Origin: Clostridiales bacterium
GTDB taxonomy: Bacteria > Bacillota > Clostridia > Christensenellales > CAG-138
DNA: 64,000 nucleotides
Assembly (NCBI GenBank): GCA_004558525.1
Contig: SFCQ01000004.1
Coordinates: forward strand, 124,001 to 188,000
Reading direction: 5' to 3'
In this document: positions 18,364 through 27,124 of the stretch, in pieces
How positions within the stretch are numbered: the stretch's first letter is position 1
Layout of the letters: each line of letters begins with the position of its first letter
The notes under the pieces: generated by a model
Told to the model about the DNA's origin: nothing
Databases searched by the model: none
What the model saw: only the letters and a program-made list of their open reading frames with translations
Made by a program: the position numbers and the translations under genes

Positions 18364-18863
18364 TGGCACAGATGAAGCTTGTAAAATGCACCATAAACGG
18401 GGAATATACGGAAACCATGGTGGACGTGAGGGCCTCGCTTACCGATATGCTGAGGAATGATTTCCGCCTTACATCGGTAAAAAAAGGGTGCGAGGTTGGC
18501 GAGTGCGGCGCATGCAACGTTATAATAGACGGCGAGTGCTACAATTCCTGCATATATCTTGCCGTATGGGCGGACGGTAAAAGCATACGCACGCTTGAAT
18601 GCCTTTTAGGCCCAAACGGCGAGCTTTCGGATATTCAGCAGGCGTTTGTTGACGAGGCCGCCGTGCAGTGCGGCTTCTGCACGCCCGGCTTTATAATGAG
18701 CGCGGTGGAGATACTTGAAAGCGGAAAGCGCTACACAAGGGACGAGCTTCGCAAGCTTTTGAGCGGGCATCTCTGCCGCTGCACAGGCTATGAAAACATA
18801 CTTAACGCGGTTGAAAAAACGATGAACAAACGCCTTGAACAGAAAGAGCAAGGGGAAAAATAA
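18363..18863 (+). CDS. xdhC: Xanthine dehydrogenase, 2Fe-2S subunit
   Basis: 166 residues with two [2Fe-2S] domains: plant-ferredoxin type CEVGECGACNV plus a downstream Cys near YNSC, and the alpha-helical domain CGFCTPGF...CRCTGY. It carries electrons between the molybdenum site and FAD. Start overlaps the stop of xdhB, consistent with equimolar synthesis. Confidence 0.96.
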   Translation: MAQMKLVKCTINGEYTETMVDVRASLTDMLRNDFRLTSVKKGCEVGECGACNVIIDGECYNSCIYLAVWADGKSIRTLECLLGPNGELSDIQQAFVDEAAVQCGFCTPGFIMSAVEILESGKRYTRDELRKLLSGHLCRCTGYENILNAVEKTMNKRLEQKEQGEK

Positions 18864-18866
18864 GCC

Positions 18867-19460
18867 ATGTTCCAGCAGGTATCGGGGGGAGCAAAGGATT
18901 CCTCAAAGATGGATTTTATCATTATATTGGCGCTCGTGCTGCTAATTATATTTATAAGGCGGCTTTCGGAGCTTTTTGCGGCTTTTGCTTCTCCCTTCAA
19001 CATAATAGCGCAGGTATTCCTATTCGGCGCTATAGTCGCGGGGCTTTTGATGCTTTATGAAAGGCGGCTGTGCTCATATCGTTACAGCATAGTATACGAC
19101 CCCTCGCCCAAAACCGACGAGGAGGGCAATGTGATATCGGCGCCTATAACATGGAAAAAGGGAACGTTCCTGTTTGAGCGCATGGTTGCCGTAAAGGGAA
19201 AGGTCATTGAGGCTGTTCAGCCTGAGGAATTTGTGAAACTGATAGAGCCCGAAAAGCCCTGCACCGATGAAAACGGCAATGCGGTAGCTATACCCATATC
19301 AAGGCAATCCAAGCTCACCAATCTGCCCGCAAAAAAGGCGTACAAGCTTATATTCAGGCGCAGCGGCAGGCTTTACAGCATAGATTTCAGCCCTGATGAG
19401 GAGTTCCTATGCTATGTTGAAAAGGCCATGCAGCCTGAAGCGCAGGCTGAGCAGGCATAG
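18867..19460 (+). CDS. Unknown membrane protein following xdhABC
   Basis: 197 residues, no family recognised. Two hydrophobic segments (about 17-32 and 46-64) are separated by a short basic/aromatic loop; the remaining two thirds is a soluble beta-rich region in which hydrophobic strands alternate with charged turns. It begins 3 bp after xdhC, so it is almost certainly co-transcribed and possibly coupled. The location suggests a role in purine oxidation or an electron-transfer partner at the membrane, but no cofactor motif is visible. Confidence 0.75.
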   Translation: MFQQVSGGAKDSSKMDFIIILALVLLIIFIRRLSELFAAFASPFNIIAQVFLFGAIVAGLLMLYERRLCSYRYSIVYDPSPKTDEEGNVISAPITWKKGTFLFERMVAVKGKVIEAVQPEEFVKLIEPEKPCTDENGNAVAIPISRQSKLTNLPAKKAYKLIFRRSGRLYSIDFSPDEEFLCYVEKAMQPEAQAEQA

Positions 19461-19501
19461 CTTATAACGTATTTCATATAGCCTTTATCCAATGCAGTTT
19501 A

Positions 19502-19530
19502 TTGAAAAAACATATAATTTAGTGTAATAT
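19502..19530 (+). promoter_or_regulatory. Candidate bioY promoter
   Basis: TTGAAA (19502-19507), 17-bp spacer, TAATAT (19525-19530). An inverted repeat AATATTAG (19526-19533) / CTAATATT (19563-19570) starts inside the -10, giving a plausible repressor site. Confidence 0.5.
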
Positions 19531-19593
19531 TAGTCCTGATTTGATTTATTAGAAGCTCGGGGCTAATATTTTTTTGACTGCGAGGGTAGTAAT

Positions 19594-20121
19594 ATGAACA
19601 GCACCACAAAAAACCTTATATACTGCGCGCTTTTTGCGGCGCTTACGGCCGTGTTTTCGCAGATAGCCATACCGATAGAGCCTGTACCCGTCAACCTGGC
19701 GCTTTTTTCCGTATTTGTAGCCGGCGGCCTGCTTGGCGCGGCAAAGGGCAGCATAAGCCAGGCTGTGTATATTCTGCTTGGGGCTGTCGGCGCGCCGGTG
19801 TTTTCAAACCTGCACGGCGGCTTTCAGGTGCTTATCGGGCCTACCGGCGGCTATATAGCGGGCTATGTTGTCGCGGCGCTGGCGGCAGGCATTGTCGCGG
19901 AGCGCTTCGGCAGGAAAACCGTACCCGTTATAATAGGCTGCGTCATAGGCTTGGCCGCGTGTTATACCATGGGTACTGTATGGTATTGCTTTCAATCCGC
20001 TACCCCGTTCGGCGCGGCGCTTTCGCTTTGCGTGCTGCCCTTTCTTCCCGGGGATACCATAAAAATAGCAGCCGCGGCGCTTATCGTGCCACGGCTGTAT
20101 AAGGCGGTTTATAAGGCTTAG
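19594..20121 (+). CDS. bioY: Biotin transporter BioY (ECF S-component)
   Basis: 175 residues, six hydrophobic segments. The BioY signature is clear: QIAIPIEPVPVNLALFSVFVAGGLLG, then GPTGGYIAGYV, and the C-terminal LPGDTIKI. It binds biotin in the membrane and works with a shared ECF energising module, which is not encoded in this window. Monocistronic; likely controlled at the inverted repeat overlapping its promoter. Confidence 0.95.
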   Translation: MNSTTKNLIYCALFAALTAVFSQIAIPIEPVPVNLALFSVFVAGGLLGAAKGSISQAVYILLGAVGAPVFSNLHGGFQVLIGPTGGYIAGYVVAALAAGIVAERFGRKTVPVIIGCVIGLAACYTMGTVWYCFQSATPFGAALSLCVLPFLPGDTIKIAAAALIVPRLYKAVYKA

Positions 20122-20136
20122 CCCAGCCTCTGAGTA

Positions 20137-20167
20137 TCGAAAAAGTGGCGGACAGCCACTTTTTCGA
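20137..20167. terminator. GTGGC-family bidirectional terminator, copy 1
   Basis: TCGAAAAAGTGGC and GCCACTTTTTCGA arms around a 5-nt loop (GGACA), between convergent bioY and jag. A-run and T-run make it symmetrical, so it can stop transcription from both sides. First of eight near-identical copies in the window. Confidence 0.85.
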
Positions 20168-20174
20168 CTACCTG

Positions 20175-20200
20175 AAAGGCGGACAGCTCCGCCTTTTTTA
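20175..20200 (+). terminator. Second hairpin after bioY
   Basis: AAGGCGGA / TCCGCCTT stem with a 4-nt loop followed by a T-run, immediately after the GTGGC hairpin. Backs up termination of bioY and, read on the other strand, may also act after jag. Confidence 0.65.
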
Positions 20201-20208
20201 ATATGATT

Positions 20209-21159
20209 TTACCGCTCTTCCCTTGATTTTGGCGCTATTACCACCCTGCGGTTAGGCTCCTCACCCTCGCTGTATGTGGTGACATAGGGGTTGTTTTGCA
20301 GCGTGGCGTGCAGCACCCTTCTTTCATAAGGATTCATGGGCTCAAGCGTGCGCGCCCTGCCGGTGCTCCTCACCTGAGAGGCCACCTTTCTTGCCAGCCT
20401 TGCAAGCGTTTCTTCCCTTCTTTCCCTATAACCCTCGGTATCTATGGTGACCCTTGTGTAGCCCCTTTCCTTCCTGGCCCTGTTCACATGCAGGCTGGTA
20501 AGGTACTGTATGGCGTCAAGCGTTTCCCCCCTGTGGCCTATAAGCACGCCCATTCCGGAGGAATCTATCCTCAGCCTTATTCCCTCCTCCTCGCTGACGT
20601 TGGCAAGCACCTGCGCTTCGACGCCCATAAGCGAGAGCATCTGCTTGAGGAAGGCGGCGGCCTCGTTATTCTCGGCAGCTTCAAGGGTATAGTCTATTTG
20701 GGGCTTTTCCATCGCGCTGTCGCGGCGCACGCGCTCACGCCTCGGCCTGTCCTCATTACGCTGCGGCTGCACGGCGGCGGCTTCAATGCCGTTATTGTCT
20801 ATATAGGCTTCGCTGTTGTCCCTTCTTTCGGGCCTCGGCCTCCTATCCTGACGCGGGGCGCGCTCGCGCCTGTTCTGGCTGCTGCGGCGATCCCTGTTGT
20901 AGGGGGAGCTTTCCCTCTGCCCGCTGCGGCTGCCCGTGCGCACCCTGTCAGCGTCGGTAAGGTAGTCGGGTATAACTATCTGCTCGGGCTCCCTTTCTAT
21001 AAGCCTTACTATTGCAGGCTTCGCGCCTATGCCCAATAAGCCCTTGGTTTCGTGCTGAACTATATCTATTTCAACTTCATCTATCGATACCTCAAGCTCC
21101 TTGAGGCCGTTAAATATTGCTTCGTCTATCGTTTTTCCTGATGCTTCCAAGGTTCTCAT
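20209..21159 (-). CDS. jag: Jag/KhpB RNA-binding protein
   Basis: 316 residues from the ATG at 21159, preferred over the in-frame start 60 bases upstream because MRTLEASGKTIDEAIFNGL is the conserved Jag N-terminus and AGGAGG precedes it. Domains: Jag_N (1-50), a long Arg/Asp/Gln-rich disordered linker (about 75-170), KH domain (LRIDSSGMGVLIGHRGETLDAIQYL, with the GHRG loop) and R3H domain at the end (RRVLHATLQNNPYVTTYSEGEEPNRRVVI). Partner of KhpA-type RNA binding; follows yidC with 1 bp between stop and start. Confidence 0.95.
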   Translation of the reverse strand: MRTLEASGKTIDEAIFNGLKELEVSIDEVEIDIVQHETKGLLGIGAKPAIVRLIEREPEQIVIPDYLTDADRVRTGSRSGQRESSPYNRDRRSSQNRRERAPRQDRRPRPERRDNSEAYIDNNGIEAAAVQPQRNEDRPRRERVRRDSAMEKPQIDYTLEAAENNEAAAFLKQMLSLMGVEAQVLANVSEEEGIRLRIDSSGMGVLIGHRGETLDAIQYLTSLHVNRARKERGYTRVTIDTEGYRERREETLARLARKVASQVRSTGRARTLEPMNPYERRVLHATLQNNPYVTTYSEGEEPNRRVVIAPKSREER

Positions 21160-21160
21160 T

Positions 21161-22135
21161 TTACTTTGTTTCCTCCTGAATCTGGGGCGTTCTTGGGAAT
21201 TTCTTATTGAGTATGACATTGACCAGTATCATTATCAGGCTTGTCAGCGTCCAATAAATTGCAAAGGCCGCGTTGTAGTTCAAGCAGAATATAAAGCTCA
21301 TTATCGGGAAGAGATAATTCATCCACTTCGTGGATTTTGCAGCCTCCGCATTGGCGGCGGGGGTGCTCTTTGTCATGAGCCATGCGGAAAGGAAGTTAGA
21401 TCCGCCGGCAAGTATGCTCATTATGAACCAGCCGTTGTTATAACCGGCATAAACATCAAGGAACGGCTTTATTGCGGCGTCATATATGGCTATGGCCGAT
21501 TCGTTTGAAAGTATCTGATATGTAACGTTGCCCTGATAAACCTTTGTTACCGCAAGCCCCATTTCAACAAGCTTTTCACCGACGCCGGCCTCCTGCAAAT
21601 AAAGCAGGTTTGAAAGGTTAGGGGTGGCCAAAAAGCTCGCTCCGCTTGCAAGCACGGGATATGTGCCGTTATCCGGCTGCCAGATATTGTTTATCCAAAG
21701 GAACTTAAAGGATTTGAAAAGCTCCATGGCGTTATCGTCAACGAGCAGCCTCAGGTTCATCTCATAGCCCCAATAACGGAACGCGGCTATGAAGCAGAAG
21801 AACAGCGGCATGGTTATGAGCATAGGCAGGCAGCTGCTCCACATGCTCACGCCCCTTTCCTTCATCAGCTTCGATTGCTCCATCTGGAAGCGCCTCGGGT
21901 CGTCGGCATACTTTTTTTGCAGTCTTTGTATTTCAGGCTGTATGGCAGCCATCTTTGCTGAAGATTGGCGCGTCTTTATGTCGGAAAACAAAGTAAGCGC
22001 GCGAAGAAATACCGTGCTTACCAATATTGTAAGAAAAACGCTGCCGAAGCCGCTGGCTGAAAGCGAGCAGGTTATGCCGTATATCCAGCGCATGGCCTCA
22101 AGAAACCAGTTTGTCAAAAAGAAATCACCGGCCAA
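21161..22135 (-). CDS. yidC: Membrane protein insertase YidC/SpoIIIJ
   Basis: 324 residues. Five to six hydrophobic segments with the conserved core FSDIKTRQSSAKMAAIQPEIQRLQKKYADDPRRFQMEQSKLMKERG in the cytoplasmic hairpin and PMLITMPLFFCFI in the membrane. A longer-than-usual extracellular loop (about 125-225) sits between the core helices. It inserts and folds membrane proteins with or without SecYEG and is needed for sporulation in the Bacillus SpoIIIJ form. Confidence 0.95.
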   Translation of the reverse strand: MAGDFFLTNWFLEAMRWIYGITCSLSASGFGSVFLTILVSTVFLRALTLFSDIKTRQSSAKMAAIQPEIQRLQKKYADDPRRFQMEQSKLMKERGVSMWSSCLPMLITMPLFFCFIAAFRYWGYEMNLRLLVDDNAMELFKSFKFLWINNIWQPDNGTYPVLASGASFLATPNLSNLLYLQEAGVGEKLVEMGLAVTKVYQGNVTYQILSNESAIAIYDAAIKPFLDVYAGYNNGWFIMSILAGGSNFLSAWLMTKSTPAANAEAAKSTKWMNYLFPIMSFIFCLNYNAAFAIYWTLTSLIMILVNVILNKKFPRTPQIQEETK

Positions 22136-22195
22136 TTTTATATCCTCTCTTTCCTATTGCGCTTGCCTTGCGCGCAATATGAATATCGTATGTTT

Positions 22196-22441
22196 CTATG
22201 CTTTGTTTGTCGATTTGAATAAGCAAAACTCTTCCGGCACGGGATCATATCCCCCGCGCGAAAAAGGGTTGCAGCGCAGCACGCGCCACAACGCGAGCAA
22301 GCCGCCCTTAAGCGCGCCGAATCTGGCTATAGCCTCCCTGGCATAGCCGGAGCACGTTGGAATATAGCGGCAGCAGGGTCCGTGCAATGGGGATATCCAC
22401 GCCCTATACCCTTCAATAAGCGTCAGCAATATACGCTTCAC
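22196..22441 (-). CDS. yidD: Membrane insertion efficiency factor YidD
   Basis: 81 residues with the family pattern LIEGYRAWISPLHGPCCRYIPTCSGYAREAI and LWRVLRCNPFSRGGYDPVP. A small amphipathic protein that aids YidC-dependent insertion. Two bases separate it from rnpA. Confidence 0.96.
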   Translation of the reverse strand: MKRILLTLIEGYRAWISPLHGPCCRYIPTCSGYAREAIARFGALKGGLLALWRVLRCNPFSRGGYDPVPEEFCLFKSTNKA

Positions 22442-22443
22442 AA

Positions 22444-22794
22444 CTATTTTTCTTCTTTCTTCATCAGATCGCCACGACGCAGAAGGCTGCGCGCCGCGGC
22501 CTCAATACCGGCAAATTCCGCCTTCGCTATAGGTTCCCTGGCTATAACTATTATGTCATAGCCGGGCTTTATGCTGCTTATCAAGGGAGCCATAACGCTG
22601 CGCAGCCTGCGTTTTATGCGGTTGCGGCATACGCTGTTGCCAAGCTTTTTGCTTACTGAAAAGCCTATATGCGTAAGCTCCGGCGTTTTTGATCTTACAT
22701 ATATAAGCACCATCAGCTCGTTCGCCTTTGAGCTCCCCTTGCGGTATACGTGGCGGAACTTTTTATTCCGCTTAAGCGAATAACAGCGTTTCAC
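22444..22794 (-). CDS. rnpA: Ribonuclease P protein component
   Basis: 116 residues; the RNR signature NRIKRRLR lies in the central helix. It supports the RNase P RNA in 5' maturation of tRNAs. Standard position downstream of rpmH. The gap to rpmH (about 160 bp) holds a weak hairpin but nothing else recognised. Confidence 0.96.
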   Translation of the reverse strand: MKRCYSLKRNKKFRHVYRKGSSKANELMVLIYVRSKTPELTHIGFSVSKKLGNSVCRNRIKRRLRSVMAPLISSIKPGYDIIVIAREPIAKAEFAGIEAAARSLLRRGDLMKKEEK

Positions 22795-22956
22795 CTTTAA
22801 GAATTCTTTTCCCCTTTAAGGGAGCCGGCCCAATGCGTCAATAATAGCCTTGCCGCGTTGGGCGGCCCGTATGCGCGCTAAATACCGCGCTTTTGTTCAA
22901 TATACCAAAATATCCGCTTCCGTACTGATGTATCAGCTTTTATATATATCTGCTTA

Positions 22957-23091
22957 TCAGGCGGAGATGACCTTGCGGCCCTTGCTGCGGCGGCGGGCAA
23001 GCACGTTGCGGCCGTTCTTGGTCTTCATGCGCTGGCGGAAACCATGCACCTTTTTGCGCTGCCTCTTTTTAGGCTGAAATGTTCCAAGCAT
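22957..23091 (-). CDS. rpmH: 50S ribosomal protein L34
   Basis: 44 codons, MLGTFQPKKRQRKKVHGFRQ at the start and RRRSKGRKVISA at the end: a full-length, canonical L34. Very basic small protein near the 23S rRNA core. First gene of rpmH-rnpA-yidD-yidC-jag, behind an AAGAGGTG ribosome-binding site. Confidence 0.98.
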   Translation of the reverse strand: MLGTFQPKKRQRKKVHGFRQRMKTKNGRNVLARRRSKGRKVISA

Positions 23092-23257
23092 CTTTTTAGC
23101 ACCTCTTTCCGTTTGTGTTATATCATGCTGCGCTCTGCCTTACCATAGAGCCGAAGGTAATGCCTTCTTTTATATGATAAGCGTATCGGGCTGACGCCGC
23201 CCGACTCGGCCGGCCATTGATATGGCATAACTCAGCAGCGTAATCCATCAGTGTATG

Positions 23258-23287
23258 ATTATATAAGAAAAACAAGCCCCCTGTCAA
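23258..23287 (-). promoter_or_regulatory. Consensus sigma-A promoter of the rpmH operon
   Basis: On the minus strand perfect TTGACA (23282-23287) and perfect TATAAT (23258-23263) with an 18-bp spacer, 167 bp upstream of rpmH. Among the strongest promoters in the window, as expected for a ribosomal protein gene. Confidence 0.8.
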
Positions 23288-23377
23288 GAAATTCGGCTTT
23301 ATTTTACTTTATTTTTGCTATCCTACAATATATAGTTGTCTGCGCCCGGCGTCTTCACAAGGCCAAAGATATCCCAC

Positions 23378-23406
23378 TTGTAAAGAGCCCCGGCTTTTGT
23401 TATTAT
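23378..23406 (+). promoter_or_regulatory. Candidate dnaA promoter
   Basis: TTGTAA (23378-23383), 17-bp spacer, TATTAT (23401-23406), about 97 bp upstream of dnaA. In the 411-bp rpmH-dnaA gap no perfect DnaA box was seen; ATATCCCAC at 23370 is a weak resemblance. Confidence 0.45.
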
Positions 23407-23502
23407 TAAAAACATGAAGAGTATACGCTATATACGCGCGCCCTTATAACGTATTTTATAAAGCCGTTTTAGCAGGGTTTTATATGCCTTGGGAGGAATT
23501 TT

Positions 23503-24825
23503 ATGGTGTCCGCAGCAGCAGTTTGGCAGAACTCACTTGAAGAGATAAGGAAGTCCATGACTCCCTTGAGCTATAATACATGGATAGCGTCCATGACGCC
23601 TATCTGCCTTCAGGATAATGTAATTATCCTTCAGGTTAAGGACCCTTCAACAAAGAACACGCTCAAAAGCATATATACTCAGACGCTTACGGACTGCATA
23701 AACAGGGCCAATGCAGGCACATACCTTGTCCGCTTTATAGATGAATCCGAGCTTCCTTTATATAATGCGTACAGGGAGGATCTTCCCGTAACCAGCAGCG
23801 ACTATTTTCTTAACCCCAAATACACGTTTGAAAGCTTTGTCGTGGGCAACAGCAACAACTTTGCTCATGCCGCGGCGCAGGCTGTGGCGGACGATCCGGG
23901 CAAGGCATACAATCCTCTTTTTATATATGGCGGCGTGGGCTTGGGCAAGACCCATCTTATGCACGCTATAGGCCACAGGATACTTAAAAACAATCCCCAG
24001 GCGAGGATAATTTATATAACCACCGAAACCTTTACAAACGACCTTATACAATCCATTCAGGAAAACAGCCGCGTTCAGTTCAGGAACAAATACAGGACTG
24101 CCGACGTGCTTATAATAGACGACATACAGTTCCTTGTCGCAAAGGACAGGACGCAGGAGGAGTTTTTTAATACCTTCAACGCGCTGCACACATACGGCAA
24201 GCAGATAATCATAAGCTCCGATAAGCCACCCAAGGACCTTATAAATCTTGAGGACAGGCTTGTATCAAGGTTTGAAGGCGGCCTGGTGGCGGATATACAG
24301 CCGCCCGACCTTGAAACAAGGGTAGCCATACTTAAAAGAAAGGCTAAAAGCGAGAATATAGAAGTGAGCGAGGATGTGCTTACTTTTATAGCCGAAAAGG
24401 TTAATTCAAACATTCGCCAGCTTGAAGGCTCCTTAACGAGGGTGATAGCATTTGCAAGGCTAACTAAAAAGCCCATAGATATGGCGCTTACGTCGGCAGC
24501 GCTTAAGGATATAGTATCAGGCTGCGACAATACTCCCGTTACCGTACCGCTGGTGCAGCAGGTGGTTGCGGATTATTATGATATAGATATAGACGCTCTG
24601 CTTTCGCAAAGAAGGACTATGGAAATAACCTATCCAAGGCAGGTGGCAATGTATCTGTGCAAGGAGCTTACGAACAAATCGCTCAAATACATAGGCTCCA
24701 GCTTCGGCGGCAGGGACCATTCTACCGTTATAAACGCCTGCAAAAAGATAGAATCCGATATGAATGAGGATGCTCAGGTGGCCGAGCTTATAGAGGATCT
24801 TACAAAGAGGATAAAAAAGCAGTAA
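23503..24825 (+). CDS. dnaA: Chromosomal replication initiator DnaA
   Basis: 440 residues. Domain I (1-80, WQNSLEEIRKSMTPLSYNTWI), short domain II, AAA+ domain III with Walker A GGVGLGKTH (about 144-152) and Walker B VLIIDDIQFL, and domain IV helix-turn-helix ending in the signature GGRDHSTVINACKKI that reads the DnaA box. It unwinds oriC to start replication. GGGAGGA ribosome-binding site; start MVSAAAVWQNSL. Confidence 0.98.
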   Translation: MVSAAAVWQNSLEEIRKSMTPLSYNTWIASMTPICLQDNVIILQVKDPSTKNTLKSIYTQTLTDCINRANAGTYLVRFIDESELPLYNAYREDLPVTSSDYFLNPKYTFESFVVGNSNNFAHAAAQAVADDPGKAYNPLFIYGGVGLGKTHLMHAIGHRILKNNPQARIIYITTETFTNDLIQSIQENSRVQFRNKYRTADVLIIDDIQFLVAKDRTQEEFFNTFNALHTYGKQIIISSDKPPKDLINLEDRLVSRFEGGLVADIQPPDLETRVAILKRKAKSENIEVSEDVLTFIAEKVNSNIRQLEGSLTRVIAFARLTKKPIDMALTSAALKDIVSGCDNTPVTVPLVQQVVADYYDIDIDALLSQRRTMEITYPRQVAMYLCKELTNKSLKYIGSSFGGRDHSTVINACKKIESDMNEDAQVAELIEDLTKRIKKQ

Positions 24826-25122
24826 GTCAAAAAAAGTTATCCACATAGTGTGGATAACTGCTGTGGATTAAACACCGCATCGATGTTAACATGGTGGAGA
24901 ACGTGAACACGGTGGAGAACAAATTGAGTTATACAAAGTTTTCCACATTGCCTTCAACAGCGTTTTTTCAGCCAAAATAAGGCCGTATGGGGCTTATCCA
25001 CAGTTTTAACAATTCTACTGCTGCTGCTGATTATTATATATATAGACACACTGCAAAGCGGGTGTGGATAAACTACGAATGTGGACAGCTTAAAGAAGCA
25101 AAACAACAGGAGGTTAATGTAT
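24826..25122. other. oriC: Predicted replication origin oriC (dnaA-dnaN gap)
   Basis: 297 bp with DnaA boxes TTATCCACA at 24837 and 24994 (plus), TGTGGATAA at 24849 and 25063 (minus), and one-mismatch boxes TGTGGATTA at 24862 and TTTTCCACA at 24939. The first pair forms a perfect 11-bp inverted repeat with a 3-bp centre. GGTGGAGAAC occurs twice (24893 and 24911). After the box at 24994 a CTG-repeat leads into the AT-only stretch around 25030-25042, a likely unwinding element with DnaA-trio-like spacing. Confidence 0.85.
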
Positions 25123-26235
25123 ATGCGCATAATACTCGATACAAATGCTTTGAACGCCGCGCTTTCAACGGTAACGAAGGCCCTGCCTGTGAGGACGACA
25201 ATCTCCGTCCTTGAAGGCATATACATGAAGGCGGATAGAAAGAGGCTGCTTTTAAGATGTACCGACCTTAATATACAGATAGAGACATATGTTGACGCCA
25301 TGATAGAAAAGGAAGGCGCCGCAGTGCTGCCTGGAAGGCTGTTTTCCGAAATGGCAAAAAGACTGCCAGGCGACACGGTATCCATAGATGTAAAGAAGAA
25401 CACGGCCGAGATAATAAGCGGCAGCTACAGGACCACCCTGCAATGCGAGGATGCCAACGAATACCATGCCATGAACGAGATAGAGGGGGAGAGTATAATA
25501 AAAATTGCCCCGGTCGATTTCAAAAACATGGTGCGCGGCTGCATATTCGCAGCGGCGCAGGACGATTCAAAGCCCATACTTACCGGCGCGCTTATGGAGA
25601 TGAGCAGCGATTCTTTAAGGCTTATCGCGCTTGACGGCTACAGGCTGGCGCTGAGAACAGCAAGAATAGAGGGCGAAGCCGGCGCGGATAAAAACGTCGT
25701 TGTTCCTGCAAGGTCTTTGCTTGAGGTGGCGCGCATCTTGCCCGACGATGGAGAAAGCAAGGCTGCGATATCCTTCAGCAGGACGCATCTTAGCGCCGTA
25801 GGCGGAGACGTTAAGATAATAGCAAGGCTTATGGACGGCGACTTTATAAAGTATAAGCAGATATTGCCCACAGACCATGTAACAAGGGTAAGGGTGAACA
25901 GAAAGGAGCTGCTTGACGGTATAGAGAGAGTGGCCCTTATGGCAAGGGAGAGCAAGAGTAATCTGATAAAATTCGCTATTTCCCGGGAAATGATGGAGAT
26001 AAGCGCCAACAGCGAAATAGGCAGGAGCAATGAGGAGATTCCCTGCTCGACCATAGGCGACGATATAGAAATTGCATTTAACAATAAATATCTTGTAGAC
26101 GTTTTTAAGGCGCTTGAAGAAGAGGAGATATATCTTGACTTCAACAGCAACGTCAGCCCATGCGTGGTAAGGCCTGTAAACGGGGACGCCTTTTATTATC
26201 TCATACTTCCCGTAAGGCTATTTACCGGAGCCTGA
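25123..26235 (+). CDS. dnaN: DNA polymerase III sliding clamp
   Basis: 370 residues from the ATG at 25123; earlier in-frame starts overlap the ribosome-binding site (AGGAGG, 25109-25114) or precede it. Three repeated clamp folds are present, ending with the family C-terminus YLILPVRL. It tethers DNA polymerase III to DNA. recF, which commonly follows dnaN, is absent; the next genes are of other function. Confidence 0.97.
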   Translation: MRIILDTNALNAALSTVTKALPVRTTISVLEGIYMKADRKRLLLRCTDLNIQIETYVDAMIEKEGAAVLPGRLFSEMAKRLPGDTVSIDVKKNTAEIISGSYRTTLQCEDANEYHAMNEIEGESIIKIAPVDFKNMVRGCIFAAAQDDSKPILTGALMEMSSDSLRLIALDGYRLALRTARIEGEAGADKNVVVPARSLLEVARILPDDGESKAAISFSRTHLSAVGGDVKIIARLMDGDFIKYKQILPTDHVTRVRVNRKELLDGIERVALMARESKSNLIKFAISREMMEISANSEIGRSNEEIPCSTIGDDIEIAFNNKYLVDVFKALEEEEIYLDFNSNVSPCVVRPVNGDAFYYLILPVRLFTGA

Positions 26236-26267
26236 TGAGAACAGATTATTGAATAATGGAGGCCGGT

Positions 26268-27119
26268 ATGCGCATTATAGACGGTTTTGACGGCATATAT
26301 GGAATTTACTCCGAAAACGGCAGCTTTGATATGAATAAATGGAGAAGCTATGCCGATTCCCTATGCTTCGGCCTCAGCGAAAAGTGTGAGAAGGACTGTA
26401 GGGAAAGCTATGATTTTGATAAACAGGTTTTGCCTGTCCTTAACAAAGCTTATTTGGATAAAGAAAAGCTTGATAAGGCGCATGAGAGCTTTTTAGCGGC
26501 CACAAGCGGGATAGAGGACAGGTTCTTCAACGGTCTTGGTATGAATATAGACGTTGATATAATACTCTATTTAGGCCTTTGCAGCGGCGCAGGCTGGGCC
26601 ACCGATATAAACGGCAAAAGGTGCGTGCTTCTTGGCATTGAAAAAATAGTTGAGCTTGGTTGGCAGAATATAGACACGTTGAGCGCGCTTATTTATCATG
26701 AGCTTGGGCATATATGGCATTTTATCTTGAATAAGGAGCTTGAGGACAGCGATAGCATAGTTACCACAAGGGAAAAGGCAATAGCTCAGCTATATGAAGA
26801 GGGAATAGCCATGCTTGTTGAGCAGATACTTATGGATAAGGGCGAATACTATCATCAATATGATAAAAACTTGCTCGGCTGGTGCGAAAAAAACGAGGCT
26901 ATGCTTGCCAAGGAATATCTTAGAAGAATAATTGAGAACGACTCCGTTCAGGATTTTTTCGGGGATTGGTGCAGCTTTATGGGGCATAGCGACACGGGTT
27001 ATTTTTTAGGCTGCCGCTTTATAAGGCATATGCTTGAAAGCTATTCATTAAAAGAAATAGCCACTATGGATATTGAGCTTGTTTCGCAGAATTTTGCGCG
27101 CTACGCAAGGAGCCTCTGA
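26268..27119 (+). CDS. Putative zinc metalloprotease-like protein
   Basis: 283 residues from the ATG at 26268, chosen because GGAGG lies 6 nt upstream (the ATG at 26256 overlaps that site). The motif HELGH (about residues 144-148), in IYHELGHIWHF, is a HExxH zinc site; YEEGIAMLVEQ about 40 residues later could give a third Glu ligand, as in gluzincins. No signal peptide, so probably cytoplasmic. No named family is recognised with certainty. It is 32 bp after dnaN and overlaps the ribosome-binding region of the patatin gene. Confidence 0.65.
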   Translation: MRIIDGFDGIYGIYSENGSFDMNKWRSYADSLCFGLSEKCEKDCRESYDFDKQVLPVLNKAYLDKEKLDKAHESFLAATSGIEDRFFNGLGMNIDVDIILYLGLCSGAGWATDINGKRCVLLGIEKIVELGWQNIDTLSALIYHELGHIWHFILNKELEDSDSIVTTREKAIAQLYEEGIAMLVEQILMDKGEYYHQYDKNLLGWCEKNEAMLAKEYLRRIIENDSVQDFFGDWCSFMGHSDTGYFLGCRFIRHMLESYSLKEIATMDIELVSQNFARYARSL

Positions 27120-27124
27120 GTTAT

